The notes under the pieces: model-generated
Database searches by the model: none
What the model saw: only the letters and a program-made list of their open reading frames with translations
Told to the model about the DNA's origin: nothing
Source of the DNA: Brugia malayi
Lineage: Eukaryota > Nematoda > Chromadorea > Rhabditida > Onchocercidae
Reading direction: 5' to 3'
Assembly: GCF_000002995.4 (NCBI RefSeq)
Contig: NW_025062477.1
Span: forward strand, 7,102,649 to 7,166,648
Length of the DNA stretch: 64,000 nucleotides
Shown here: positions 1-11,132 of the stretch, one piece after another
Numbering within the stretch: position 1 is the stretch's first letter
Layout: the number at the start of each line of letters is the position of its first letter
Program-made: the position numbers and the translations under genes

Positions 1-606
1 ACAAATGATGAGTCTAAGGCCTAGAAAACTTATGATTATTGCTATACGTTACTCTTTCATTCTAATGATTTACTGCAAGTACCCTTGCGCCTTTGTCCAT
101 TTCTCTGTGCTCATTTCGTCAGTTCATATCAGACAGCTATCGAATCGAGTGTTATACATATTGCCATGCAGTGGTAATACTGTCATATTGTTATCACAGA
201 AGAGATCTATGCAAGCAAACAGTCTTCTCTCTAATTTATCTCTTTTAATGTGAAAAATTAATCTACGAAGATCTTCTTGTTTTCATATAATCCTACCATC
301 ATTAACATTTTTTTTTTTTGATAACATTTCTTTTCATCCTTTTTAAATTTCAAAACACATTAAATGCAACGCTAGCTCTGCATTATCTTACATTCTTATT
401 ATCAAATGACCACCTCATAACAACTAATAGCCAAATACAAACAATTACTCAAATTAAATATTATATTAATTTTAATGGAACTATTAAGCAGAGAAATTAC
501 TAAGTTCATACGAAGGAACAAGTTTTGATTTAATGATAGATTCAGTTGCTGCATTTATTTTTCAGTAAACGATTAATTGATGGAATATTTGGTCTTTGAA
601 TTTCAG
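1..606 (+). other. Intron (or upstream flank) of the first Frizzled gene
   Basis: No coding stretch was recognised here. The right end is a clear splice acceptor (TTTGAATTTCAG ending at 606) leading into Frizzled transmembrane sequence, so at least the right part is intron. The exons for the signal peptide, the cysteine-rich Wnt-binding domain and the first membrane helix must lie to the left of the window or in unrecognised sequence here. Short open frames in this stretch look random. Confidence 0.6.
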
Positions 607-3600
607 GTCAATATTCTATTTATCAGCTTGTTATATGCTTTTTTCATTACCTCCGTTAAGTCGAGCAGTTTTCCCATATGAAAGAATTGTTTGCGATAAA
701 TTACCAACCGGCCAAACGTTCCTTATCGCTGGAACATTGGATAATACGTCATGTGTTATGTCATTTATACTTACCTATTATTTCTCCGTTGCTAGCAGTT
801 TATGGTGGCTTATGCTTACTTTTACATGGTTGGTACTTTTTCAATTTTCGTGCATTGTTGCATTGCAGTAAAGACAAGCAGTAAAATACCAATGCATGAT
901 ATGTAATGATGACATTTCTATTCATTTAGAAAATACGCAAAAAAAAAAAAAAAAAAAAATCGGAGGAATTTCAAGGGAAATATTCAAAATCGCTATTAAT
1001 AACTAGTTTTGAAAAATTACTCCCATTTTCATAATCTTTGTTGTTCTTGCAAAATTGCACTGCAACATAATTGAATTTCTATTTTCTAAAAATGTTAATC
1101 TATTTTTGACGACTTCATTTAGAGCACATATTTGTAAATTAGTGAGCGGAGCCAGACTAAGGAGTTGAATGGAAGACATTGCAGTTTTTTTTTAAAAAAA
1201 AAAAACTTCAAATTCGGTTTGATTATTCTTTGTTTACATCAGATATATGAGCAAATAGTGAAAAAGCAGTTATGACTGAAGTCCAGACCAGAAATTATCC
1301 TTTTTCCGTAGTAACTTAATCAGTCTAAAATTTAATTAAATGTATTCCTTTTCTAGGACTAGCCACTAGACTTAAACTGGTCTGTTTCCTTTTAATGAAT
1401 TGGCATAAAAATTTCGTATCAGAATTCCAGGGTAAGAGAAAGACTATTCTATAAGATCTCACTTGTCCTATGGGAATGAAACTGAAGGTACTTCATTTAA
1501 ATTTACATTTGAAATTATATCATATTAATCCATTCAAACATCCTTCCTAATGAGAAAACACTTTTTTCCAAAATGCTGATAAGTTGTTAGTTCTGCAGCT
1601 TTTCTGTTTTTGCACAATTTGATATGAAAAGAGTCTTTTTCTGCCAAAGATATGAAAAAATGACGATAATTTAATCAATCAGAATAACCTTAATCTCTCT
1701 GCTATATTTATTTAAAAAAAAAAAAGAAAAATTATGAAACATATGAAAAAAAACAAAATAGCACCGTGTAATTCTTATAAGTCTCACTTTACGATTTGCG
1801 GAGAATGGCAGAGAATTTTCATTACTTGTCGACTTGGAAATCACCGTATAGAGTTGTATGATATAGAAAGTGAATTATTGAAACCATAAAAGTAGTTAGT
1901 ATTAAATAACCGAAGTACTGTCCTTTTCCCCCGCAGTTGGTTAATCCTACCCTTGAAATGATGAACAGAGCACTTTGAACTGATAAATCAAGTAGTAAAA
2001 TATAAAGCAATCACTTCATAACTATCTGCAATGACAGAAAAAAAAAACGTATACTGAACAGAAATAGCACATATGATTGTTACTATTATTATTATTATTA
2101 TTAATATTATGTTAAAATTTCAGGTACCTCTCAGCTGCTCGTAAATGGGTTCCAGAAGGGATTGATGCATGGAGCAGTTATCTTCACTTGGTTGCTTGGG
2201 CATTACCAGCTATTTTAACTATCGCAGTACTTACTACCCATAAGGTTGTTCTTCATATTCATCCAGTTTCTTCAAAAATGATCTTTACCGAATGCAAGTT
2301 CCCACATCTCAGTTGCATGTCAATCTATTTTTGTGATTTATTTGCATCTACCACGAAATAATTAGTTAACACTAAGCGACAAATTGTTAATGTCATCTTG
2401 GAGACGCATATGAGAAGAATGGTACTATCTAAACCTTTTTTTAAGCAGTAAAGTACGTGATGCATTTGAATACCATGAACAATTTTCATTGATATAATAT
2501 GTGTTCATTTAAATTAACAATTCCTCATTTCTGCTTATTGACATCTATGCTATGAATAAATTTTAATCCTAATCAGATTTTAAGTTACTCTATAAAGATT
2601 ACTATCGAACAGAAATGTTTACTAAGCACTTTTAGTAACCAGGCTTAAGGAACAAAGATTCACAAAGAAAGTAGCATTGATTCGTTAGTTCGATAATAAA
2701 ATTTGAAACTTTTTTTTGTAGGTGGATGCAAACGAATTAACAGGCCTATGTTCAGTCGGTAATGTTGATCCATGGGCTTTATTTGGCTTTATTATTGTAC
2801 CAAAATTGATTTTTGTTGTAGTTGGAAGTTGTTTGATTGTTGCTGGTTTCTCCAGTATGTGCCGAGAACGTGATTCCTTTAGAAGACGAGTAAGTTTACA
2901 TTTTGAAATTAATTCACTATCAAATTCAAAATTTACCAAATTTAATCCTTATGAATTTGTCCTTTTGTCACACTTTGTCGTACTTCTTTTCCAAATTTTA
3001 ATGTAATTAAAATTTAATAAAAATTTTTGCTTCAATAGCATTGGAGAGTATGAAAGCTTTTTATATTATTTTGATCGATATTATCTACAGTTTGAGATTT
3101 AGATTTGTTAAACCCATAAAATCGATAACATTCTTTGTAATGGCTACTAAATTGCGCATACAAATAAACATTTTCCATGTTTCTTTGCTTTGGTATAATT
3201 TATTTTGAAATGTACTATATTTTTTTTTATTTGAATTTTTAATAAATACAATTTGAATAGGGAACGGATACATCAAAACTGGAGAAGCTAATGGTGAAAA
3301 TGGGTATCTTCAGTGCGCTTTATGTAATTCCAGCAATAACAATAATTATCTGCGACAGCTACCATATGTTCATACTAATGAAATGGCATCCAACAACTAT
3401 TGCTTGTAAACTACATGGTGGAATCGAAAAAGGTCATTGTAAAAGGCCTCCATTACCACAGGTATGCAAAAAGAAAGCTGTATTCTCTGCAGTACCAACT
3501 ATGGGCTTATTCTGTTTGAAAACTTATCAAATAGATTTTATATGCTACGTTTGTTTTGATCTACGGATGAGCTATCTACTACGGTCTAACTTTCTTTAAG

Positions 3601-4330
3601 GATAGTAATTACGTTTAAATTTTCACACTCATTTTTTTAGGTTTTTGAATAGAAAAGTAAAATTTCTACATGGTGCTTCTATGTTTTTTGATTTACTCTC
3701 CCATATAATTCAATATCTGAAACGTTTTTTTTTTTTTTTTTTTTTTTTCCAATTTATGAATTAGAGAAAAGCAAATGGACATTTGTTTGACGAAAAAAGC
3801 ATTCGTTTAGTGATAAATATCTGAAAGAAGAAATTTTTTTCTTGCGAAGAGGCATCATGCGGGAATTTATTTGCCTTCAAGAATGTAAATTTAGAAAGAT
3901 TATAAAATATTTAGTTTTTTTGTTTAATTTTATGATTAAAGATTTGTCGTTAAATCACTTTTTTTTTCATTTTTTTCAGGCTGAATTGTATTTTTTGAAT
4001 ATATTCATGTCACTAGTGATTGGCATTTCAACAGGAATGTGGACTGTTTCGTCAAAAACATTTCATTCCTGGCAACGAGCTATCTGTTGCGGTCTATGCT
4101 CTACAGCACCTGCAAAATACAGTTCCGGTTGCGGAGTGACTAATTCCGCGACGCTTGCTCCAGTAGGTGCTAATCGACCACTCATCCCACTAGCAAATCC
4201 ACCGCCCGCTCCACCACAGCATCATCATTACATGCCAATGACTGTATCCTCTTTACCACCGAGCCATATTACTGCGGCCCAAAATGTTACTTCCGCTGTT
4301 GTTGCCTGGAAGCAATCGAAAATTATGTAA
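607..4330 (+). CDS. Frizzled Wnt receptor, 3' part (partial at left edge)
   Basis: Seven-pass Wnt receptor of the plasma membrane. Five exons are visible: 607-828, 2124-2244, 2722-2889, 3261-3461 and 3980-4330, giving 353 residues with consistent phases. They carry helix 2 (IFYLSACYMLF), helix 3 (YYFSVASSLWWLMLTFTW), helix 4 (YLHLVAWALPAIL), the loop motif LTGLCSVGN, helix 5, the third inner loop (TDTSKLEKLMVKMG), helix 6 and helix 7 (FMSLVIGISTGMW). The Dishevelled-binding KTxxxW motif is intact as KTFHSW at about 4056-4073. The tail after it is about 80 residues, with a Pro/His run (NPPPAPPQHHHY), and ends SKIM. The CRD and helix 1 lie outside the window. The sequence around helices 3 and 7 resembles the FZD4/9/10 and FZD5/8 groups more than FZD1/2/7, but I do not assign it to mig-1, lin-17 or cfz-2. 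The class call is firm; the subfamily is open. Confidence 0.93.
2082..2103. repeat. (ATT)n microsatellite
   Basis: Run of ATT units inside Frizzled intron 829-2123, close to the acceptor at 2123. Likely slippage repeat with no inferred role. Confidence 0.8.
3725..3748. repeat. Poly-T tract of 24 bases in a Frizzled intron
   Basis: Uninterrupted T run preceded by AAACG, lying in intron 3462-3979. A second run of 25 T preceded by the same AAACG is at 5811-5835. Others of 18-21 bases are at 939-959 (A), 14052-14072 (T, in the last WDR12 intron), 16882-16900 (T, in a CIR1 intron), 37840-37857 (T) and 38307-38326 (A). Confidence 0.85.
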
Positions 4331-7064
4331 TTTTCTGAAAATTTGGAGCGAAATCGAAATGCTTCTTATTTCTGAAAAAAATTCACTTGTAAAGTTAGTA
4401 ATGGATTAAAAGCATCAAAATCTGGACATCCAAACGGAACAGGAAGTAACATTCATCTTTATTTAGCTCTTCTGCACACACAGAATTTTAAAAATTAGGT
4501 GAATTATTCAGAACTGACAAATTAACTAGCTCGCAAGTGTCCATGATAATTATTGATGTATATTAATTAACCAATTAAATCAGAAATTATTCTGTTAACT
4601 GTTTTCTGAGCTGAAAAATTGATATCAAATATGAGAAATTTGTATATTTATTCGAAATTCACGAAAAAATGATATAAGAGAATCATTAAAACAAATCACT
4701 GTTCTACCTCGATTTGCTTACAAGCATATAATATCTTAATTTCCTCTTTCTTCATCCTATCTTACTGAATCACTACTTTCAAGAATACATCCGTATTTAT
4801 GAGAAATAACCTTTTTTTTTTTCTTTCTATTCTTATAAGTGCCATTGCAATATGACAATCCATGACAGTATATTGTGTAATCTTCTGTTGTTTTTATTGT
4901 GCCGGACAATGTTTTAATTCATTTGAACTCATCATAGATATATTCAAATAGAAGATTTTTGGTTTTTTCTTATCATAAAGTTATCTAGATAAGGATATTA
5001 AAAGGCGGTGTGGTTTCAGACGACTAATTGCGAAAAAATTTGCTCACAAAGAGAAAAGGTGGTTACTCCGTAAAACTAATGCAAGTTTAACGTGTTTATC
5101 TGCAATATACTGAAGATGACGTTTACAACTTTTCAAGTCGTTTTCTGACAATTCTTGAGGAAGCTCCATTTGATTTAAAAAGCTGGAATCTCTTATAATT
5201 AATCATTGAATTTTAGCAATGGCTGAAGTAATCAAACAGATTTGAAAAGTTCTAAAAGTCAAGGGAATAAAAACCGTTGCTGACGGTTTTAATAAGTGTA
5301 AAACTGCTTTTATAAATTTGAAAGAACTCTGTACAAAATTTTATACTTCATTTCTAGAAATGCTAAGGAAATTATCGAATGTTCATGCTTACGAAACTAT
5401 ATCAAATTAGGTGTATAAAATGCGATCCTTCATATTGTTGCATGTTCTTTACTGCCAGCATACTTTTTACTTTATTTCGTCTTCGGTTGTTTTTTAATGA
5501 AATTTATTGCATAGTAGTGAAGTATACTATTTATTTTTGCAGATTATTATACTTATTATATTATTAAATTCATTAAATTGTTACATATTGACACCATGGA
5601 GTTTTTAAGCTAAGGCAGGAGATTTTGAAATTTTAATTTTAATAAAAGTGACCAAAAGTTGTTTAGCAAAAAATTTTAAATTGGATAAAATGAAAAATGA
5701 ACTTAAGAGAAAAAGATGATAAAACGTTCCACGTTCCAATTCTGTCTATCATTATCTGTCGCCGTATCATACTTCGGTTTATTTGGTTCCCATCTAGCTG
5801 CTTTTAAACGTTTTTTTTTTTTTTTTTTTTTTTTTCACATATGCTTTAACCAACACATTTTGTTCGATTTTGCACTTTTTTCTGCAAAACAGAATATATT
5901 AAACGTAGCAAATAAGAATTTTTATTGTTAATATGTTTACAATACTAAAATTTCATTAAAGGAAGCCTTTTTATAAGTTAAATTTACATTCATTTATCCT
6001 TACATGAATAAAATATAAAACATCAAAGGAACCGATTACTGGTTTTGTAAGCGGAAATGAAGACTTCTTTGATGTGTTATGAGTTGTGAATTGTGCACAA
6101 TACAGTAACATGACTCATCTGCAAAGGGGAAAAGGAAAAAGCATTGGACGAACTATTTTCTTCCGGAAGTGATGCTGCAGAATGTTGGGTGGTCAAGACA
6201 AGGAGCATTTATATGTAGCTAATTGTGATTTAAGTGGAGCAATTTGTTATTTAATTACATTTTTTGGTAATCTAACTGATATCATAGATGAAATGACAAC
6301 AAGTTTAGTAAGGAGAGTCAGCAGAATTTGATGGAAAAGTCCTCAATTTGAAAAACGCTATTTGATGGAGAGGATCTTTTCTTCTTAAATAATAGAATTT
6401 GATTTGTGAAAATCCATTTCCAAATTGATAAACTACTATCAGTTATGAAAATTTCGACCTTTATTTTGAGTGAATAGAAAAAAATTTATTTTGTAGTTAA
6501 TGACATCACAGTAAATTGCACAACGATCAGCCATATCATGACGATATATTTATTCACAGACAGCTGCGCATTACTTCTTTCAAAACATTTCTGGTCGATT
6601 TGGAACGGAATACAATTCTCAAATTGATGTTCATACGATTCCCAGGTCATCTAAAAAAGCCAGAAATACATGTGATCCTCTCGCTTGATGGGGAATGATT
6701 TAAATATTTTAAATTTTTAGCATTTTTCATTTCAAAATCAAGGATTTTAAAAACTGAACTTTATCGTTTCAAATCATACTGATCATCTATTGATATTATG
6801 ATGAGCATGGGATAAGTTATCTTTAATCTCACAGTAAGTTTTCTCTACTACTAAAAGTTAATTAATTATATAGTTAATTGAAATTAGGAAGCATGAAGAT
6901 TATCAAATCTAAAGAAAGGAAATCTTTTTTAATCTTAGTGTTGTGTAATCATTGGCTAAAATCCTGTAATTAAGAGTGCGAGATAAAAATGATACTTATG
7001 AAGAACATAAATAGTTAGTTCATCGTACAAACATGTAAGCACTTATTTAATTAACTTAATTAAT
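4331..7064. other. Intergenic region between the Frizzled and a minus-strand secreted-protein gene
   Basis: The first part should be the Frizzled 3' UTR. There is a perfect 8-bp hairpin (AAAACCGT / ACGGTTTT, loop TGCTG) at 5270-5290 and a 25-base T run at 5811-5835. The right end is the 3' flank of the minus-strand gene whose stop is at 7065. No convincing exon was seen. Short open frames such as 6516-6698 lack splice context and recognisable motifs. Confidence 0.6.
5270..5290. other. Short perfect hairpin downstream of the Frizzled gene
   Basis: Eight-base arms AAAACCGT and ACGGTTTT separated by TGCTG, about 940 bp after the Frizzled stop. It could lie in the 3' UTR. In AT-rich DNA a chance occurrence is possible; only the structure is seen, not a role. 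Confidence 0.4.
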
Positions 7065-8753
7065 TCAAACCTTATAGCAAACTTCATGAATTGCATGCGA
7101 TGGTATCAAAATAAAAGTATCGCTCATCCAATCGTCCACTGTACGGTTCCCTATCAAACTTATATAATGTACATGATTATCGAGACGGATGCGATAATGA
7201 ATGATGAATGAAATCGGTTGCGACCAGTTTGGATTTATATTTAACGAAAATTCCGCGTCATCGCAATTTATTGACCTGAATGAACTATTCATTTAAATGA
7301 ACCTATTCATTTGAACTTTAAATGAGAATTCTTCCTTATTTACAGTCTTTAGAGCTTCTAAATTATTTAAGATATATTTCTATTTCTGAAAGGGATTATT
7401 GGAAGAATAGTTTACATAACTATCCTACTAAAAATTTACCGAGAGTTTAAAATTCTTCGTAGACTAATTTCTTCATTAATTATTAGGAATTTTCAGAAGT
7501 ATTACTTACCTCACTTTAAATGAAATAAGTTTTGGAAGCCAATCTACCTCCGTGTAATTGGTTTTGGTCAGAAAGCGGGGCATGATTAAAAAAATGCTGG
7601 AATGGTTGGACCAGAATGTTCTGTAAACTTTTTTATGATAAACTTCATAACGTATCATACTCTTGAAAAACACTTCATACCACTTGCCGTGTGTAAAATC
7701 ACATGCTAGATAATCCTGAAAACATAATGAACATACCTAATGATATGATTTTGTGAGTTGAAATTCATTTAAAAGAAATAAATCCAGAAACTCATCCAGC
7801 AAATTATGTAGTCTTATTAAGGCGTTTGGGCATTAACAAAAAAGTATTTTTCCATCTCAGAGCATCTCGAAATTCTGATAAAGAATTACGTTTAGGATTA
7901 CCTCATAACTTTTCGGTAAACTCTTCAGTGGGCAGTTTGCGTTACTGGTATTCCAAATTGGTGTCTTTCTAATAGCTAACTGTGATATGTAATGTGAAAG
8001 CGCTTTTTGACATCCAATGTAATATCCTAGGTCGGGTGATATTCGATAGTTTTCTTGATAACCCTTTAAAAAACTGCTACCATTCTAGAGATAAACGATA
8101 CTATTAATACCTAAATAATTAAATACATTCATTATGAGTTATCATAGATTTTAAAAATTGACAATAACAGACTTCATTATTTATAGACTAAATTATGTCA
8201 GAATAGAATTATGTAGTATTAGAAATGAACCTTATATTCCAATTCACAAGTGTTTGGATTACCCATTTCATGCCAAATAATTTGCACAGTAGGTTCTAGA
8301 CTGGTAACATGTTTCAAATCAGTGTTGTAGTCGTCATGTCTCTTACTGGTATGAAACGATCCACAAGATCGTACTGTTTCTGGGAATAACTAGAAAACAA
8401 TGATGAAAGGATTTTTTCTAATCACTGCAATGAATTAGGATTGGCTGCAGAGATTTCCGATGAAGTGTGATATCCCTAATCTAATACGCTGGAATTTATA
8501 CAACTACTTAATAATGAGTGCGACAAAAGCGCAGCAACTTTTATCTGTTCAGGAAATAGTAGCACAAAATATATGTATCATAAAAAAGCGGACATACAAC
8601 CATAACGTTATCTTTGAGTGATTGTCTTTCATATGAGCAAGCTTCTAGTGATAAACTGATAAATTTCTCCGGAGATATATGATAAAATGCTATAACATGT
8701 TGCACCATAGAGTACCACCAAAATGTTAGTAGTATCTTGACCATTATGACCAT
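7065..8753 (-). CDS. Secreted eight-cysteine protein of unknown function (5 exons, 294 aa)
   Basis: I do not recognise this family. Exons on the minus strand: 8753-8607, 8389-8231, 8063-7902, 7715-7510 and 7275-7065; the phases close to 295 codons with the stop. Donors are AAC|GTTATG, AAG|GTTCAT, GAG|GTAATC and AG|GTAAGT. Acceptors are TTCTAG, TTTAAAG, TTTTCAG and ATTCAG. The protein starts MVIMVKILLTFWW, a plausible signal peptide cut near residue 20, and has no later membrane helix, so secretion is inferred. Eight cysteines follow in mature sequence (contexts EAC, RSC, NTC, IGC, NANC, LAC, INC, EVC), together with N-glycosylation sequons NHS, NYT and NRT. The N-terminal exon is the least certain: the frame stays open upstream of the chosen ATG to about 8804, so an extra upstream exon or other start is possible. 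The third acceptor (TTTAAAG) is weak. Exons 2 to 5 are well supported. Confidence 0.75.
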
Positions 8754-10775
8754 TATTATATAGAAGAAGGCACCATTCAGACAGAAAATTCCAAGACTCG
8801 GCACGATAAATCATGATATAACATAGTCTCTTGAATTCTTCTGAATTTACAAACAGAATTTTGTGGCTTAAGATACAACTTGATTATTCTTAACATCGTC
8901 ACTTATTTTTCAATATATGCAAATTAATCAGAAAGAACAATTAGACAAGTCTCTAATTGCTTCTGCAAAAGAGATATATTTTTCACTAAAAGATGTTTTT
9001 TAAAAAAAATTGTACCAACCTAAGTTCGTCATAAAGCAGAAAAAATTAGTTAATAAAAACTTCAATTGACACTTATGATAATTTATATCAACCAGATAAG
9101 TGTCGAAAAATGAGACAATATATAACTAAAGTCTGCATAAAAAAATAACAGAAGCATAGCAGAATGAATCTAGCAATTTGCTTCTTCCCATGAGTAAACT
9201 AAACTTTCCTGCATGGAACATTTCACAAACACATTGTTGGAAATAGCTGACTCTTTTCCAAGCCAAGACCCTCTCATTTCCCTTTTTTATATCATCCAAT
9301 GCCATGTTCTCGGAAAAGTATTAGAAAATAACAAAACCTTTTTTCTTTTTTTTTTCTTTCCTTTTTTTTAGAAAAATATACCATCTGTGCATCAATTTAA
9401 AAAAAAAAATGAAGCACAGAATGTCGTCGAAATATTGTTCGACACAATTAATTTATCCACCACATATCAATGATGGTAAACCACAAACCTGTCGTATGAC
9501 AATGTTTTCCAATCAATCACAACTGCCCAGGTAATTGATGACAACTTCAACTATGAGAATTATTACAATTCGCTATCAAATAATGGCATTTTCACCTCAT
9601 TTTGACTACTACTGCAACATCAAATCATTAGCTTATTCCTGCCAAATCATTCATTCGAGAATCTATATATTATTTTAAACTGGGAAGAATGTATTTTACT
9701 TATTCACTTTAGTAAATAGCGAGAATTTGATTAAAAAAAATTGAGGGCTGCAAAAATATTTTTAACTTTGGTAAAAAATAAAGCCTGAGTCCTATAGAAG
9801 CGATGAATTATATACTCAAAAATTTCTCTATGCCTTCCCTCAGATACAACATCCGAAGTTTTTCCTATGAATTAATGTAATAAACATTAATTAAATAGTC
9901 CTCAAAAGAGAGTTATAAAAAGATCACTATTTGTCATGTTTCGAAATTTGTAATGTCTAGAGGAGAAAAATTAAAAATCCAAACGTTCTTGAAACTTCAA
10001 CCTGCAAAGTAAAGTACTGAAGGGATGAGTAAAAGCAAATGAATGAATGACAAAGGAAAAAATGAAAAGCTATTTTTTGTATGTTCAAGTAAATGTCTGA
10101 CCAATAAAATAATGAAGTTTTAGACAGATGATAATGACATTAACACAGTATCAAGAAAAAATGTTGGAAAAAAGTAGCCAACATGCTTATGAGATGTAGT
10201 CTTGATCATAAAAGAAGAAAATTTTTCTATCATTCGCATTATTGACTGAATCATCTTGTCACAGTCATCTTTTATACTGTCAAATGTCTTTATGAAACTA
10301 TTCATCATCGACTTTTTCTGAAAGACATTTAGTCATCTTCCACGAGAAACAAAGATCCAGAATAATCACACAGGACGTGATTTTTGGTTAATAAAGTCTA
10401 TACTCTTTTTTCGTGGCCTGAAGTATCCGTCGCGCATTTCAGGTTTCAATTCAAATACAGGAATTAATTTGATAATGTATTTCTGAATTCAATAAATTGG
10501 CAAGGATCTATAGACCATGAGTGACTGCCAAATGGAAAACGCTATATTTAAATGGTGACAATCTCATCCTTAATTTTTTGTATAGGAAGTAGACAACCAG
10601 CAAAGAGGAATCACACAATTGCTTAAGTTAAATATTATGATACGTAACGTGAAACTCACGGATGCCTACCATGAACTGCGTTAGCAACTGACGTAACTAT
10701 CTGAATTGCATGTGTCTCATGAGATTAATGTTTTCATGGTGGCCTGCGTTGGGATAGGATGTGGAAATTGTTGGC

Positions 10776-10800
10776 AAATGTGGTGTCAAATGTGGTGTCT
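10776..10800. repeat. Tandem duplication of a 12-base GT-rich unit
   Basis: CAAATGTGGTGT occurs twice in direct succession just before the inverted-repeat element, followed by further GTGGTG-rich sequence to about 10840. Likely simple-sequence slippage. Confidence 0.7.
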
Positions 10801-10846
10801 CAAGGTTGGGAAGTATTTGTTGAGGTGTTTGTGGTGAGGTATGTCG

Positions 10847-11012
10847 AGTATGAGACAGTCGTACCAATCAAAATAGACGCTACCAATTAACGAAACATCA
10901 TATGATAAAATCCTAAAGGAATAATTGGACGTGCAGTGAAAGTTGATGGGACAATTAGTAAAAAAACTTAGGTTGTTTAGTAAAAAATTAGTAAAAACGA
11001 CTGTCTCATACT
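10847..11012. mobile_element. 166-bp terminal-inverted-repeat (MITE-like) element
   Basis: The sequence begins AGTATGAGACAGTCGT (10847-10862) and ends with its exact reverse complement (10997-11012). This 16-bp perfect match encloses about 134 bp with no coding capacity. Near the right arm the unit TTAGTAAAAA recurs three times. It sits about 120 bp before the WDR12 start codon, so it is probably in the WDR12 promoter or 5' region. The size and terminal inverted repeats fit a miniature inverted-repeat transposable element. No clear target-site duplication was seen, so a transcribed stem-loop is the main alternative. Confidence 0.5.
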
Positions 11013-11132
11013 TAAAATACTTCTTATCTTTTCCTTTCGTATTGTTGCTTTTGATTACTCCAATTTGTTGCAGTTATAAAGACAGGTGGATAAGGTAGGT
11101 ATTTACCAAAGGAAGTGTTTCAGTTCTTAATT

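Larger units (their letters stand above)
8754..11132. other. Divergent intergenic region between the secreted-protein gene and WDR12
   Basis: This should hold both promoters, since the genes point away from each other. It contains a tandem CAAATGTGGTGT duplication at about 10776-10800 and a 166-bp inverted-repeat element at 10847-11012. A weak open stretch on the plus strand (9421-9530) ends at a GTAATT donor but has no partner exon I could find. No other gene was seen. Confidence 0.6.

Noticed and set aside
9421..9530. Plus-strand open stretch from ATG to an AG|GTAATT donor, coding-like residues
   Set aside because: No acceptor in the right phase leads to a continuing exon (the candidate at 10570 gives an immediate stop), and no family is recognisable.
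10120..10316. Minus-strand open frame after a TTTCAG acceptor, amphipathic with several Met/Lys
   Set aside because: No upstream exon or internal donor was found, and the residue bias is typical of AT-rich noise.
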